Shown: piece by piece, positions 51,385-63,952 of the stretch | How positions within the stretch are numbered: the stretch's first letter is position 1 | How the letters are laid out: each line of letters opens with the position of its first letter | Source: Symbiodinium natans | Taxonomy: Eukaryota > Sar > Dinophyceae > Suessiales > Symbiodiniaceae | DNA: 64,000 nt | Assembly: GCA_905221605.1 (NCBI GenBank) | Contig: CAJNDS010000515.1 | Coordinates: 57,004 to 121,003, forward strand | Direction: 5' to 3' | Notes under the pieces: generated by a model | Database searches by the model: none | What the model was told of the DNA's origin: nothing | Seen by the model: the letters and a program-made list of their open reading frames with translations, nothing else | Made by a program: the position numbers and the translations under genes

Positions 51385-51475
51385 AACCGTAGACCCCTAG
51401 ACCCCCTAGACCCCTAGACCCCTAGGACCCCTAGGACCCCTAGGACCCCTAGACCCCTAGACCCCTAGAGCCTTG
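51385..51475 (-). repeat. (CCCCTAGA)n / (CCCCTAGGA)n variant array
   Basis: GACCCCTA units of 8-9 bases, another local variant. Confidence 0.95.
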
Positions 51476-52739
51476 ACCTTGGACCCTCCCTCGGCAATGG
51501 GTTTAAGAGTTCGAGGTGGTGGCGGTGTTCCGCTACCCTGTCAACAACAAGGCCGTCAGCTTGACCTCATGCTTTGGGGTGTAGGGCTTACTTAGGGTTT
51601 AGGGTTTAGGGTTTAGGGTTTAGAGTTTAGGGTTTAGGGTTTAGGTTTAGGGTTTAGGGTTTAGGGTTTAGGGAGGGTTTATGGCTTAGGGCTTGGGGCT
51701 TGGGGCTTGGGGCTTGGGGTGTCGGGTTTAGGGCTAGGTCCCAAATCCTAAAGCCCCAAATCCCTTTTGTTTGGCACCCCAAAAGTATCAGGTCCCTCAA
51801 AGGCCTTAGTTGCAGAAAGGCCTGCCTGAACTTTCTCCCGGTGCTCTCCTTCGTGTACTGGGATTTAAAGGCTCAGGCGCACCGTAAACTCTAAGCCCTC
51901 TAAGCCCTCCGTGTAATGAACTAGCAACCGAGTACCTCCAAGGCCCTCTGCCTGCTCCGAACTCTAGTGAGGGCAACCTGAGGCAAAGGGAAAAACAGGG
52001 CCTTTAGGGTTTAGGGTTTAGGGTTTAGGGTTTCGGGTTTCGGGTTTAGGGTTTAGGGTTTAGGGCTTGTTCGTTTTTATGAGGTACAAGACAAAGCCGA
52101 ACACCCGAAACCCTACCACCCTACACCCTAAGCCCTAAACCCTTAACCCCAAACCCTAAACCCTGAACCCTGAACCCTAAACCCTAAACCCTAAGACACA
52201 AGATGGAGAGGAGACCGCTGCACACCTTCAGCGAGCGTTGGACTCGCACCCCTATGCCGCTGGCTTAGCTGGGCTTATGGCGCAAGCAGGTTCAGGGTTT
52301 AGGGTTTAGGGTTTAGGGTTTAGGGTTTAGGGTTGAGGGTTTAGGGTTGAGGGTTCAGGGTTCAGGGTTCAGGGTTTAGGGCTTAGGGTTTAGGGTTTAG
52401 GGTTTAGGGTTTAGGGCTTATGGCGCAAGTAGGTTTCGGCCTCCACCCCCTCAGAGGCCTCAGAGAGGAGTTCGCTTGTTTAAACAGGCCACCAGGGGCC
52501 CCTGGTGGGTTCAGGGTTTGGGGTTCAGGGTTTGGGGTTTGGGGTTTAGGGTTTAGGGTTTAGGGTCTAGGGTCTAGGGTCTAGGGTCTAGGGTCTAGGG
52601 TTTAGGTTTAGGGTTCCAAGAATCTCAATTCCCAGTGCTGGCATACCCCCCCTAACCACCTCCACGACGAAGGAAGGATGCAAGCTGGAGGCGCAAGGGT
52701 AGATGGTGGGTGCGTTTGGGACATCCTTTGTAAACGCCA

Positions 52740-52935
52740 AGCCCTCAACCCTGATAACCCCTCAACCCTAAACCCTAAACCCTCAACCCTAAACCCTAAG
52801 CCCTAAGCCCTCAGCCCTAAGCCCTAAGCCCGAAACCCTAAACCCTGAACCCTAAACCCTGAACCCTAAACCCTAAACCCTAAACCCTAAACCCTAAACC
52901 CTAAACCCTAAACCCTAAACCCTAAACCCTAAGCC
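52740..52935 (-). repeat. Mixed C-rich array
   Basis: Variants CCCTCAA, CCCTAAG and CCCTGAA precede about 11 standard CCCTAAA units (about 52856-52933). Confidence 0.94.
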
Positions 52936-53011
52936 CGTTCGAGTGCCAGGGGCTGAAGCTCGGCCTTTCGCTGTTGTTGGGGAATCTCGGGTTTTCGTGG
53001 GGGAGGGGGAC

Positions 53012-53040
53012 GGGGGGGGGGGGGGGGGGGGGGGGGGGGG
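53012..53040. repeat. Poly(G) tract, 29 bases
   Basis: Uninterrupted G run; further G runs occur at about 53651-53667 and 54131-54149. Confidence 0.97.
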
Positions 53041-53929
53041 CGGGGCAACGGCCGCAGGGTACAGGCTTCACCCTACAACGGTGCGCGGATGAGGGTTTAG
53101 GGTTTGGGGTTTGGGGTTTAGGGTTTAGGGTTTAGGGTTTAGGGTTATGTCAAGAGCCTGAAAGCTGCATTCCTCGAAGGGAAGTTACATGTCTCCTTAA
53201 TTATTATGAATATTATGGTTCCTTGCCTTGTCTGAGGGGTTCTGAAGTATGCGCCCATGTGGGCTTTAGAGGCTATATAAGGTATAGGGTTTTTCAAGGG
53301 GTTTAAGGGCCCATAGTAAAGGACCATGTAACTGCCGTAACAATTCCTCGAAACCCCAGACGGGCCGAGAAAACCCTGGGTCCTTTGCACCCGTTGAACC
53401 CTTCAAAAGTTTCTGACCCCCACTGCCCTTGACAAGCTGAAGACCCCACGCCCTACAAACCCTCACCAATATGCCTGGGTTCAGTTCTGATTTCAAAAAT
53501 TGGGTTGGAGTGACTCCATGGTGTTTCCCTAACCCTAAACCTAAACCCTTTGTTGCAGGTAGCGCAGAGTTGAAATTGGCTCGCAAGGGTTTCCGTGGCC
53601 TCGGGTCATCCAGAGGGACAAAATCGGCTTCGACTGTTCGACGGTTCCGTGGGGGGGGGGGGGGGGGTTGGCATGCTAAAGAGGGTGCACCATGAGCATG
53701 CAATCTTAGAAAGTGACCCCTGATGAACCTGAGGGGCTCCGCCTAAACCCCAAACCCCAAACCCTAAACCCTAAACCCCAAACCCTAAACCCTAAACCCT
53801 AAGCCCTAAGCCCTAAGCCCTACGAAGTTCAATGATCTTGCCAGGTCCGCCTGCTCTACGCCGACCCACCAAGCTTACTCTGGGAGCACTTCATCGTGGG
53901 CCCGGGGCCGAGAGCCGAAATCCCAAGTA

Positions 53930-54125
53930 GGGTTTAGGGTTTAGGGTTTAGGGTTTAGGGTTTAGGGTTTAGGGTTTAGGGTTTAGGGTTTAGGGTTTAG
54001 GGTTTAGGGTTTAGGGTTTAGGGTTGAGAAGTTTAGGGTTTAGGGTTTAGGGTTTAGGGTTTAGGGGTTTAGGGGTTTAGGGTTTACTGTTTAGGGTTTA
54101 CGGTTTAGGGTTGATAAGTTTAGGG
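53930..54125 (+). repeat. (TTTAGGG)n array, about 13 units plus degenerate tail
   Basis: Near-perfect to about 54024, then variants ending at a G run. Confidence 0.95.
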
Positions 54126-54544
54126 TCTAGGGGGGGGGGGGGGGGGGGGCCTAGGGCTCGGAACGACGGATGATGGCTGTCAGCTCAACCCTCGGTGCGG
54201 CAGCGTACAGCAGATTAGATGCCCGCAGAACTATTTATAAGATAAGTTTCTGAACAACAACAGCCTTACAACCAACACCCGAAAATCCCTGAACCCCGAA
54301 ACGAAGCCCTAAACCCTAAATCCCTAAACCCTAAACCCTAAACCCTAAACCCTAAACCCTAATTAAACCCTAAATCCCAAACCCCCCAAAACTCAAGGGG
54401 CATGTCACCTCGGAGGTCTGAAGACACGTGAGCACATTTGCTGCCTCTTCTGCCTGAGTCCGAGGCACCTTGCACAGCAAATGTATCAACCTTTCAGAGT
54501 TTAGGGTCTAGGGAGCCGTCCTGAAAACCCTAAACCACCAAACT

Positions 54545-54587
54545 CTCCCCCTCGCCGTCTCCCTGTTTCTCTCTCTCTGTCGCTCTG

Positions 54588-54619
<32 letters not shown>

Positions 54620-54825
54620 TTTATTTCTTTCTCTCTTTCTCTCCTTCTCTCTTTCTCTCTTTCTCTCTTTCTCTCCTTCTCTCTTTCCCTCTTTCTCTCT
54701 TTCTCTCTTTCCCTCTTTCTCTCTTTCTCTCTTTCTCTCTTTCTCTCTTTCCCTCTTTCCCTCTTTCTCTCTTTCTCTCTCTCTCTCTCTCTTTCTCTCT
54801 TTCTCTCTCTCTCCATCCCTCCAAT
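54545..54825. repeat. (CTTTCTCT)n pyrimidine microsatellite
   Basis: About 270 bp of TCTCTTTC and TCTC units. Minus-strand frames are pure Arg/Glu/Lys repeats. Confidence 0.97.
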
Positions 54826-55179
54826 ACACGCTAAGTTATATGAATACAGTGCTACTGCTATTGCATTACGAAAAAATGGCATTCGCCATTGGCCTAGGGT
54901 TCCCAGTAAGTTGGGAATCGCTCATTATATACACCCTAACAATCACCAAACATACTCAAGGCCCATACTTCGGGATCACTTGAAACAAGGGTAAGGCACC
55001 CCACATTCAGGGCCCATGGTTCCGACGATAGAATTACCCTAAACCCTAAGCTCTAAACCTTAAGCCCTAAGATTGTGGTCTTCGTCTCCTTACTGCTTGT
55101 GTGGGTTTAGGGCTTTGGGCTTATCCGGCTGATTGGGGCCTACAAGCTCTCAGGGGTCAGGTCGGGGTTCTTGCGTGTG

Positions 55180-55262
55180 TTTGTGCGTTTGCGTGTGCAT
55201 GTGCGTGTGCGTGCGCGTGTGCGTGTGTGGGTGTGTTTGTGTGTGTGTGTGTGTGTGCGCGG
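55180..55262. repeat. (GTGTGC)n/(GT)n microsatellite
   Basis: TGTGCGTG and GTGT units in a continuous run. Confidence 0.95.
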
Positions 55263-55344
55263 GGGTTTAGGGTCTAGGGCTTAGGGTCTAGGGCTGAGGG
55301 AACCCCACGCCGACATAGTTTCTGCACCCGAAGACCCCAAGAGT

Positions 55345-55436
55345 ACCCTAAACCCTAAACCCTAAACCCTAAACCCTAAACCCTAAACCCTAAACCCTAA
55401 ACCCTAAACCCTGAACCCTAAACCCTAAACCCTAAC
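55345..55436 (-). repeat. (CCCTAAA)n array, about 13 units
   Basis: Near-perfect C-rich array. Confidence 0.96.
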
Positions 55437-56414
55437 TGTTGCGAAGCCTTTCCGTGGCCAGGGACCTGAGCCTCATCAAGGCCAACCTCAAGATCTTGTG
55501 GGGGCGCCAACACTTATCTTTTCTTCTGGCTGGCTGAGGGTTTAGGGTTTAGGGTTTAGGGTTTCGGGTCTCGGGTTTCGGGTTTGCGGTTTAGGGTACA
55601 ACTGTCTGCAGCTAAAAACTAAGAGTTGTATTGGGTTTATACTAGTAGGGTTCCCTCAAGATCTTGTGGGGGTGCCTAAAGAAGAGGCAAAAGGGCTTCG
55701 GTTTTTAGGTTGTTGGGCTTAGAGTTAGGGTTTTAGGGTTTAGGGTTTAGGGTGTGTGGGTTTAGGGTTTAGGGCTTTAGGGTTGAGGGCTCATGCTCTT
55801 TATAGGGTTTATAAGGTTTGTAGGGCTCTCTTTGGGGGTAATCAACAAAACCCAATGGGCGGCCTTCCGCCTAGTGGATCCTGCTTCAGGCCCATTGCAA
55901 GTCCTGGGTTTTTAGGTTAAGTTTTCTGAGTAAGAAAGGAGCTAATAAACCCTAAGCCCTAAGCCCCTAAGCCCTTGACACCCTAAACGGGCAATATACT
56001 ATAGGGGATACATGGAACCAAGTTCCCTGAGTTAGTTCCCAGCCACAAAGAACCCAGAGCGTGCTGGCCCGAGGCTGTGTTGCTCAGCGCCGGAAACTCG
56101 GTTTCTCCTGTGCTGCAAGAAGAACAAGACGCGCAGCTACCCCTTAAAGAGGCGTATGTAAGGCCATAAACCCCTGAAGAAAGCCCAAACAAAACTCCTG
56201 CAATTCTAAACCCTAAAGGCCCCTAAACCCTAAACAAACGCTAGCCCTAAACCCTAAAGCCTCAGTCTTAAACCCTAGCCCTAAACCCCAAACCCTCAAC
56301 CCTAAACCCTAGCCCTAAACCCTAAACCCCATTGTCTCTCCGCGGGGGGCGCTGGCCCGCGGTGGCCGAGGTTGACCCTGGGCCTCGTCGCCACGGTTGA
56401 GGGGAGAGGGAGAG

Positions 56415-56580
56415 TTCAGGGTTTAGGGTTTAGGGTTTAGGGTTTAGGGTTTAGGGTTTAGGGTTTAGGGTTTAGGGTTTAGGGTTTAGGGTTTAGGGTT
56501 TAGGGTTTAGGATTTAGGGTTTAGGGTTTAGGGTTTAATGGGTTTAGGGTTTAGGGGTTTAGGGTGTAGGGCTTAGGGTT
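56415..56580 (+). repeat. (TTTAGGG)n array, about 18 units
   Basis: Near-perfect to about 56538, then variants. Confidence 0.96.
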
Positions 56581-58859
56581 TGAATGTTGAATGGGTTCTT
56601 GTTGAGGAACCTAACTTTCCATTGTGGGGCTATATATTGTGCATGTTGTGGTTCCTGCCTGATTATGGCTGAACTTCAGATGAGTTCCTTCAGCTTCAGC
56701 TCCTTCAGAAAGCAGATCTTGCTTGGGGCGCTTGGAGTCGCTAAGACATGAGGACCCCAATCGTCGCAGGAGGAACGCTTGTGTTCGGTAAGAGGGTTCG
56801 GGGTTTAGGGTTTAGGGTTTAAGGTTAGGGTTTAGGGTTCTAGGCTTCGGGGTTTTGGGGCAGGTTGAGTTTTAGGGCCGAAGGTGTGCAACTTGTAGCA
56901 CACAAGCCCTCTCCAAGGAGGACGGCATCTCAGAAAGTTCCGGAATGTGAAGCCTAACCCCTAAACCCTAAACCCTCCTGCACCCTTTACATCCTACAAA
57001 CCCTGACCCCCAAGTTGGTGTCAGTGTGGGGGCGGTTCAGACCCTCAACCAAGGTGAAGCCACCACGGCCTTGAGAGCATGTCTGCATTGAGGTTTGGCA
57101 ACAGTTGGGCTTAGGGTTTAGGGTTTAGGGTTTCGAGTTTAGGGTTTAGGGTTTAGGGTTTAGGGTTTAGGGTCCCTAGACCCTAAACCGGTTGGCCAGG
57201 CTACTACATGCTCTACGCCCGAGTCTACCGCCGCAGCCCTGGATTCATCGGAGGCTTATCGCAATCCAAGCCCCATCTCCCCATTTTGGGTTTAGGGTTT
57301 AGGGTTTAGGGTTTAGTGCTCAGAAGCTTGAACACACCGGCTGTTTGGGGTTTCGGGCTTGGGGGTCTTCTAGACCCTAAACCCTAAACCCTAAACCCTA
57401 AACCCTAAACCCTAAGCACTAGCGCTTAGGGCTTAGGAAGTTAGGCTCCAGGAATGGGGGGTTCGGGGATTGCAGAATTAGGGTGTTGGGAGTTCGGGAT
57501 TTGGACTAGGGTTTAGGGTTTAGGGTTTAGGGTTGAGGCTCAGCCCCGGACCCAAAACCCGAAACTCTTCTAGGCCGTAAACCTTAAACCATGCACCCCA
57601 AAATCCCCCTAGAACCTACACCGTACACCCTAAACCCTAAACCCCAAACCCCAAACCCTAAACCCTACTTAAAGCCCTTTATGGAGCCTTGTGAAGTCTC
57701 GGAGCATTGGCAAAGGTGCACAGCAGCGGGCTCTTGAGAAAGGTGGGGGGATCCCCGGCTTTGCCACACATGAAGCCTTTGGGTTTTTGTTGCTTCGGGT
57801 TTAGGGTTTAGGGTTCAGGGTTTAGGGTTTAGGGTTTAGGGTTAGGGTCTAGGGTTAGGGTCTAGTAGGGGAGAGGGGTTGGGGTTGAGGGTTTCGGGAA
57901 TTACTCCCAGCCACTAGCCCGGCCCGTGGGCGTCTTCCTCAAAAGTCCTAAACCCCAAACCCCACACCCTAGATTTAAGCCCACACCCTAAACCCTAAAC
58001 CATAAAGCCTACACCCTAAACCTAAACGCCAAACCCTGAACCCTGAACCCTAAATCCCTGGAAGGTGTCAGCCGGAGTTTTGTTGCGGTTGGGGCTGATG
58101 CAGAGAATGCCTCCTCTTAACCCTGGCAACATAAGCCCAGGCCTTCACAAGCCTTCAAAGTCCAAACATGGGTTTAGGGTTTAGGGTTTAGGGTTAGAGG
58201 TTTAGAGTTTTCGAAGCGTTTGAATGGTTTGGTGTTTAGGGCTTAGGGTTACGGGCTTAGGGTTTGAAGGCAGGGTTTAGAAGGGTTTGAAGGTCTAGGG
58301 GTTTAGGGTCTGAAGGGTTTGAGAAGGTTTTAGGGTCAGGGCATTTAAGGTGAAGGGGTTTGAAGGGAATTTGAGCTCAGGTTCCTAAAACCCGGAACCC
58401 CAAACCCTAAACCTTAAATTAAACCCAAAAGCTCTGAAACTCTGAAACCCTAAAACCCTGAAACTCAACACCTCGAGTTTTCATTGGGACCTCAAGCCCC
58501 CGGAATTCCATCTCCTCAGCTACTTGAAGCGCCCGCGCTTCCCCCCCCCGCAGATAAAACCCTAAACCCCTAAACCCCTAAACCCCAAAAATCCCCTAAA
58601 CCCCTAAACCCCTAATCCCCTAAACCCCAAACCCTAAGCTCCCTAAACTCCCCCCACCTCCCCTGCCCGGCGCAGATTTCATGATGACGACCCTCGCCGC
58701 GTCCTCAAAAACTTAAAGCACGAAGGCGCAAGGAAGGCACGAGTCTAGGCGCAGCTTGAACATTCGTGGTTAGAGTTGAGGGTTTAGGGCTTAGGGTTTC
58801 TTGGTTTGGGGTTTAGGGTTTAGGGTTTAGCAAGCAACATCGTGGCTCGCTAAGTTAGG

Positions 58860-59340
58860 GCTAGGGTTCCCTAAGTTCGGGTACATTTCTTGAGGGATAC
58901 CTACGAGAATATTGGTTTGTTCGTTTTGGGAGGGCTCAGGTTTAAGAAGGGCACACGGGTTGCACAGCCACAAAACACACCCGGAAACATACTCCCCGAA
59001 ATTGCTAGTAGCTCATGATGCCGCGAAACGTACCCCGAAACATACCCCCGAACCTGACACATACCCACGAAACATACCCTGATCCCAACACCTGTCGCCC
59101 ACCCCGCCATTATCGAGAAAGCCCATTAATGGAGCCTTGGACCTAGTGGAGGGGTACGTGACGGGGGACCAGAGCGTCCACATGCCAGCTGTGAAGCGGG
59201 TGACTATCATCGACTTGTTTTGTTTTCTTGTGAGTCGCTATCTCTAGAAGCATGCAGAATGCTCATGTTACGTGCAGTGAAGACTACAATCTTCGTTAGC
59301 TTGTGTTCTATTCTTTGTAACGACTCTCAGCCCGAAACCA
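58860..59340. other. Array-free spacer with GAAACATACCC repeats
   Basis: Units close to GAAACATACC and CCCCGAA recur between about 58978 and 59080. Two minus frames (65 and 69 residues) cross it without any domain. Confidence 0.5.
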
Positions 59341-59684
59341 ACCCTAACCCCTCAGCCGTAAACCCTAAACCCTATAAACCCTAAGCTCTAAGTAAGCCGG
59401 TTGCCTCTGCAATGCCTTTTCACCTTGAACCCCTAGACCAAACCCTAAGCCCGAAGCCCGAAGCCCAAACCCTAAACCCTAAACCCTAAGCCCTACTAAG
59501 CCCCTCAACCCCGAAGCCGCCCTCGGCGGCCAAGGTGACCATCTCGGCATCTCTGGGGAATCTGCTCATCAACCAGAGCTTCGGCTCAGCTAACCCCCCC
59601 CAAGCCCGAAAGCCTATAAGCTCGGTTCTTATCCACCGTTCTCCCTGAACCCGAAACCTTGAACCCTGAAGCCTAAAACCCTAA

Positions 59685-59785
59685 CCCGAAACCCCAAACC
59701 CCAAACCCTAAACCCTAAACCCTAAACCCTAAACCCTAAACCCTAAGCCCTAAACCCTAAACCCTAAACCCTAAACCCTAAACCT
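59685..59785 (-). repeat. (CCCTAAA)n array, about 14 units
   Basis: Starts with two CCCCAAA units; one CCCTAAG unit inside. Confidence 0.96.
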
Positions 59786-60904
59786 TTCACGTCTGGAGAA
59801 CGCTAACGTTCCGCCCGAAAAAGGTGATTCCAGTTAAAAAAAGACCCGACACCCAAACCCTGCAAGGGATAAACTACATAGGTGCCCCCTCAGATGCAGC
59901 TCATCATGTTGCTGATCGCAAAGTTAGACAGCATCTGGGGGATTTGGGCTTCAGATGGGTCATGAGACCTCTGTTCAGTTAGGTGTTTTGGGGTTTTGGG
60001 GTTTTGGGTTTAGGTTTAGGGTTTAAGGTTTAGGAGTTAGGGTTTAGGGCTTAGGGTTTAGGATTTAGGGTTTAGGTTTCAGGTTTTAGGGTTTAGGGGC
60101 ACTTGGATCATTTTCACCGGGGAGGGGTAGATTTCCGTGAACATTTCGTGCCTTGCTTTACTCGAACTGTCCCATATGCCTTGAGCCCCCACTTCAAAAT
60201 GCCTCAACCTCCACAGGAAGAAAACCCTAAACCCCGAAATCCCAAACCCCCCAAAACCCCAAAACCCAGACCCCGAAATCCAAAACCCCTCTGTCGAAGA
60301 ACAGAAAACTCAGAAGATTGCCATCCCACTCCCCCCCCCCCCGCAGCTTTCAGACAACTTAAGTTCAGCGTAATAAGCCCTAAACCCAGTTATCCAGTTA
60401 CCTTAAGTAAAGAAACCTTTTTGTTTACTGTAACCTTCTGTTAATGTTTCCCCAAGCCGTTTGCCGACAGGCCCTAAACCCTATGTCCTATGAACCCTAT
60501 GAACATTATGAACCCTATGAACCCTAAAAAGCAATTTCAAAGTGTGACCCAGGATCGTATGGTCCTGTGCCATGGACGTTGGCTACCGGCTCAAGGACCA
60601 AGCTGTACGGGCTTTCAGTGCCTAAACCCTAAACCCTAAACCCGAAGTCTCATGCACCTTGAGTATCAAGTCAGCGATGGGCTGGCATAGGCAATCCTTC
60701 TGAGAGAGAGGCATTCTCGAACATAGCGGTACCCCGCCCGTACGTAGCCCAAAGTATGATGGCTCTTCTTATCGGAACCCACCCCTCCCCAAACCCTACA
60801 TAAACCCTGAAACCCCAATTCTTGGAAACCCTCATATGTTCAAATGGGTTCCCTCAGTGCGTGCTGGGACTTGGCTTAAGAATCTCTGGCGAGCCCTACT
60901 TCAG

Positions 60905-60958
60905 GGGGTTTAGGGTTTAGGGTTTAGGGTTTAGGGTTTAGGGTTTAGGGTTTAGGGT
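60905..60958 (+). repeat. (TTTAGGG)n array
   Basis: About seven units. Confidence 0.95.
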
Positions 60959-61144
60959 ACTAGGGTGTTAGGCTCTTGGGATTTTCATACAGGGCTGAAG
61001 GCTTCCGGCTGCTCCACGTCACGAAGCCTTCCCAAGCGAGCCTTACTTTGCAGGAGTTTAGGGTTTAGGGTTTAAGTTTAGGGCTTAGGGTTTAGGGTTT
61101 AGGGTTTAGGGTTTAGGGCTTAGCGTTTATGAAGGATTTAGGCA

Positions 61145-61610
61145 GTTTAGGCCCAGGGTTTAGGGTACATGACATTACAATAGATCCGATCGTGTTGCGG
61201 TATATTGCATTGTAGCACAATAGGTTGCATGCTCTTATGGAATACATGATGTATGTTACATTCTTAATACGAGTCGTCGTTCGCAACAATAATGACAAGA
61301 TAATACTTGTGGTTAGCTGTATATCCATATGTGTTTTGTCTGACACGGTTTACGGTCTGCAGTGGGTTTCTTACTGTGTTTCTTATTAAAGTGGTAGTCG
61401 AAAACGCTCGATCTTTTCTTAATTACGTTACATGTCGATTATCTTAGATACTACTACGTTTCAATATACTACCTACCTGCCTACATACATGCAGGCACGA
61501 AGCTGAATGCTCTTGCAGCTGGCCCTCCCTGCGTCCCACAACCCCTATCACAAGTCAGTTAGCGGGAGCCTGGGGGTTTTCGGGAACACCCTAAAAACCT
61601 CAAAGCCTCA
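61145..61610. other. AT-richer array-free spacer
   Basis: No telomere motif and no recognised gene. A 77-residue minus frame (61113-61346) runs into flanking repeat sequence and has no domain. Confidence 0.45.
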
Positions 61611-61639
61611 CATCCTCACACCCTAAAACCCTAAACCCG

Positions 61640-61915
61640 AAGTTCGCAAACTCCGAAAGCAGTGCACCAGGCAGACCGCGACGCGTACGTGTTTCGATGG
61701 TACACGGCCTGCCCGACACTGTGCAGGGTGATAGCTTTGGGTTTGAGTGTGCTCGGGTAGAACCCGTCCTCCAGCCAATTTGGGTGGATGTGCTTTTGGC
61801 CCCGGGGGGATGTATGGCTCATGGCTTCAGATTTAGGCACCATGACTTGCGCCGGAAAGTCCTTGGGGAGGGCTTAGAGTCTGCGACAAGTCGACACACC
61901 CGAAACCGCCTGGTC
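61640..61915 (+). other. Single-copy spacer with a 73-residue frame
   Basis: A plus frame from 61697 (MVHGLPDTVQGDSFGFECAR at its start) and an opposing minus frame share the spacer. Amino-acid use is balanced but no family was recognised; possibly a gene fragment. Confidence 0.2.
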
Positions 61916-62327
61916 TAAATCCAAAGCCCTACAACTCTAGAGCCTCAAACCCCCTGAAAAAAAGCCTAACCCTCAAGCCCTAAGACCCAAACCCGGCTGT
62001 GGCCATGGAGACATACCCTAAACCCATCTAAACCCTAAACCCTAAACCCTGCTACGGCCATGGAGACACCAAAGAAGAGGGCGAGGCCTGCAGAAGAGAG
62101 CAAACCTGCGGACGCAGAGAGAAAGCATTTAGGGTTTAGGGTTTAGGGTTTGGGGTTTAGGGTTTAGGGTTTAGGTGCTGAAGAGGCCCGCAAACTAGCC
62201 GCTGTAGGTTGCAGCGGGGGCGATTCGGGATATGGAGAGTATAGCTGGGCTAGCCTCGAACTTTCTGTCCACGCTACGCTCTGCCCAGGAGCCCTAAACC
62301 CTAAACCCTAAACCCTAAACCCTAAAC

Positions 62328-62395
62328 CCTCCCCGGTCTCGCCAGCTCATCACGCTGATCAACACCCTTTTCAACTTCGGAGCAGGGGACCCTAG
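62328..62395 (-). repeat. Inverted copy of the 33.4-kb spacer
   Basis: CCTCCCCGGTCTCGCCAGCT through GGAGCAGGGGACCC is the reverse complement of the 91-bp spacer repeated at 33370-33776. The match stops at GGACCC, where a TTTAGGGG array starts. Confidence 0.93.
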
Positions 62396-62515
62396 GGGTT
62401 TAGGGGTTTAGGGGGTTTAGGGGGTTTAGGGGGTTTAGGGGGTTTAGGGGGTTTAGGGGGTTTAGGGGGTTTAGGGGGTTTAGGGGTTTAGGGGTTTAGG
62501 GGTTTAGGGGTTTTG
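62393..62515 (+). repeat. TTTAGGGG / TTTAGGGGG variant array
   Basis: Two 8-base units, about eight 9-base TTTAGGGGG units, then four 8-base units: a nested, nearly symmetrical arrangement. Confidence 0.95.
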
Positions 62516-63127
62516 GGAACCCCAGGAGTGGGAGTTGAGGTCTTAGGGGTCATTAGGCTTCGACACGCTGCAATCTCTTTGAGGATGTTGACCCAGAGCC
62601 CAAACCTTGCTTGAGGAATATCGTAGTCCTTGGACCTTAAACACCCAGAGTATACTCCTTATTTCAATGGCCTCTAATGCGTAGGGTTTAGGGTTTCGGG
62701 TTTAGGGTTCGGGGTTTGGGGTTTAGGTTTAGGGCCAGTTTAGGGTTTAGGATTTAGGGTTTAGGGGTTAGGGTTTAGGGTTTAGGGTTTAGGGTTCAAG
62801 AGTGTTGGGTTCGGCGCGGAGGGCTCAGGGTGTCAGATTTCGGGGTATGCCTTGCAGCCAAAGCATTGGTTCTTTAAGGGCCTTTCTTTGTTGAGGGGCC
62901 CAAAGTGTGTGGTATAGTGTGCGTACTGTTGCTGCATGGTGATCCCTACCAAGCCTAGAGCCCTAAACCCTCAACCTTAAACCCTAAACCCTAAACCCTC
63001 AACCCTAAACCCTAAACCCTCCCCCCCCCCCGCCCCAAAGCTCTTGGTGCAGTGCTTAGGTCATCACGGCGACCTTCAGCAAACAGCCGGTGCTCCGCCC
63101 AGCTGTTGTCGACCTGGGCGCCGCTAT

Positions 63128-63290
63128 TGAGGGTTTAGGGTTTAGGGTTAGGGGTTTAGGGGTTTAGGGGTTTAGGGGTTAAGGGGTTCAGGGGTTTAGG
63201 GGTTTAGGGGTTTATGGGGTTTAGGGGGTTTAGGGGTTTAGGGGTTTAGGGGTTTAGGGGTTTAGGGGTTTAGGGGTTTAGGGGTTTAGC
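63128..63290 (+). repeat. (TTTAGGGG)n variant array, about 18 units
   Basis: Mostly 8-base units with single TTAAGGGG and TTCAGGGG variants. GGCGCCGCTATTGAGGGTT borders it on the left and recurs near 63330. Confidence 0.95.
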
Positions 63291-63739
63291 ACAGCGGTAC
63301 CCTTTTGCCACGCTTTTGGGTTCGACTGGGCGCCGCTATTGAGGGTTGAAGGTTTCGGGTTTTGCCATTTTCGGGGGTTTGGTTCCTCTATCTACTGCCG
63401 AGCACCTTAACGCATACCTGGTTGCAGTCTGGCTTCTGTGCTCCCAAGTTAACTGCCCTAAACCTTAAACTTTACACCTTAAGCCCGAAAACAGGGCTTT
63501 AGGGCCTCCTACTTTCGGGTGCTTTGGGGCTTTAGGTTTCAAATCCCAAAACCCCAACCATGCAGTTGCCCATTGTAGGGTCTAGGGTTTAGGGTTTAGG
63601 GTGTAACAACCGACCCACCAACCTTGCACGGAAGTCCGACGCTTGGTTTAAGGTCGAAAGTTTTCATGTGCTCGACGCCCACAAACCCTAAGCCCGAAAC
63701 CCCACAGCTCCTATGGGTTTATATACGTTCTCTCTTTGC

Positions 63740-63845
63740 GAGTTCCTAAACCCCTAAACCCTAAACCCTGAACCCTGAACCCTAAACCGTAGACCCTAAA
63801 CCCTAAACCCTAAACCCTAAACCCTAAACCCTAAACCCTAAACCC
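63740..63845 (-). repeat. (CCCTAAA)n array
   Basis: About 14 units with CCCTGAA and CCGTAGA variants near the start. Confidence 0.95.
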
Positions 63846-63952
63846 TTCGGTGATGGCTGCGGAAGCTGAAGTCCCTGGTGGCGCGGTGCTGCAGGTGGCA
63901 TTGCTCAGCGGTCAGCAAGCCCAGCTTCGGGTCCAACCTAAGGACACTTGAA

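Noticed and set aside
54508-54882. 124-residue Arg/Glu/Lys ORF
   Set aside because: Produced by the TCTCTTTC microsatellite.
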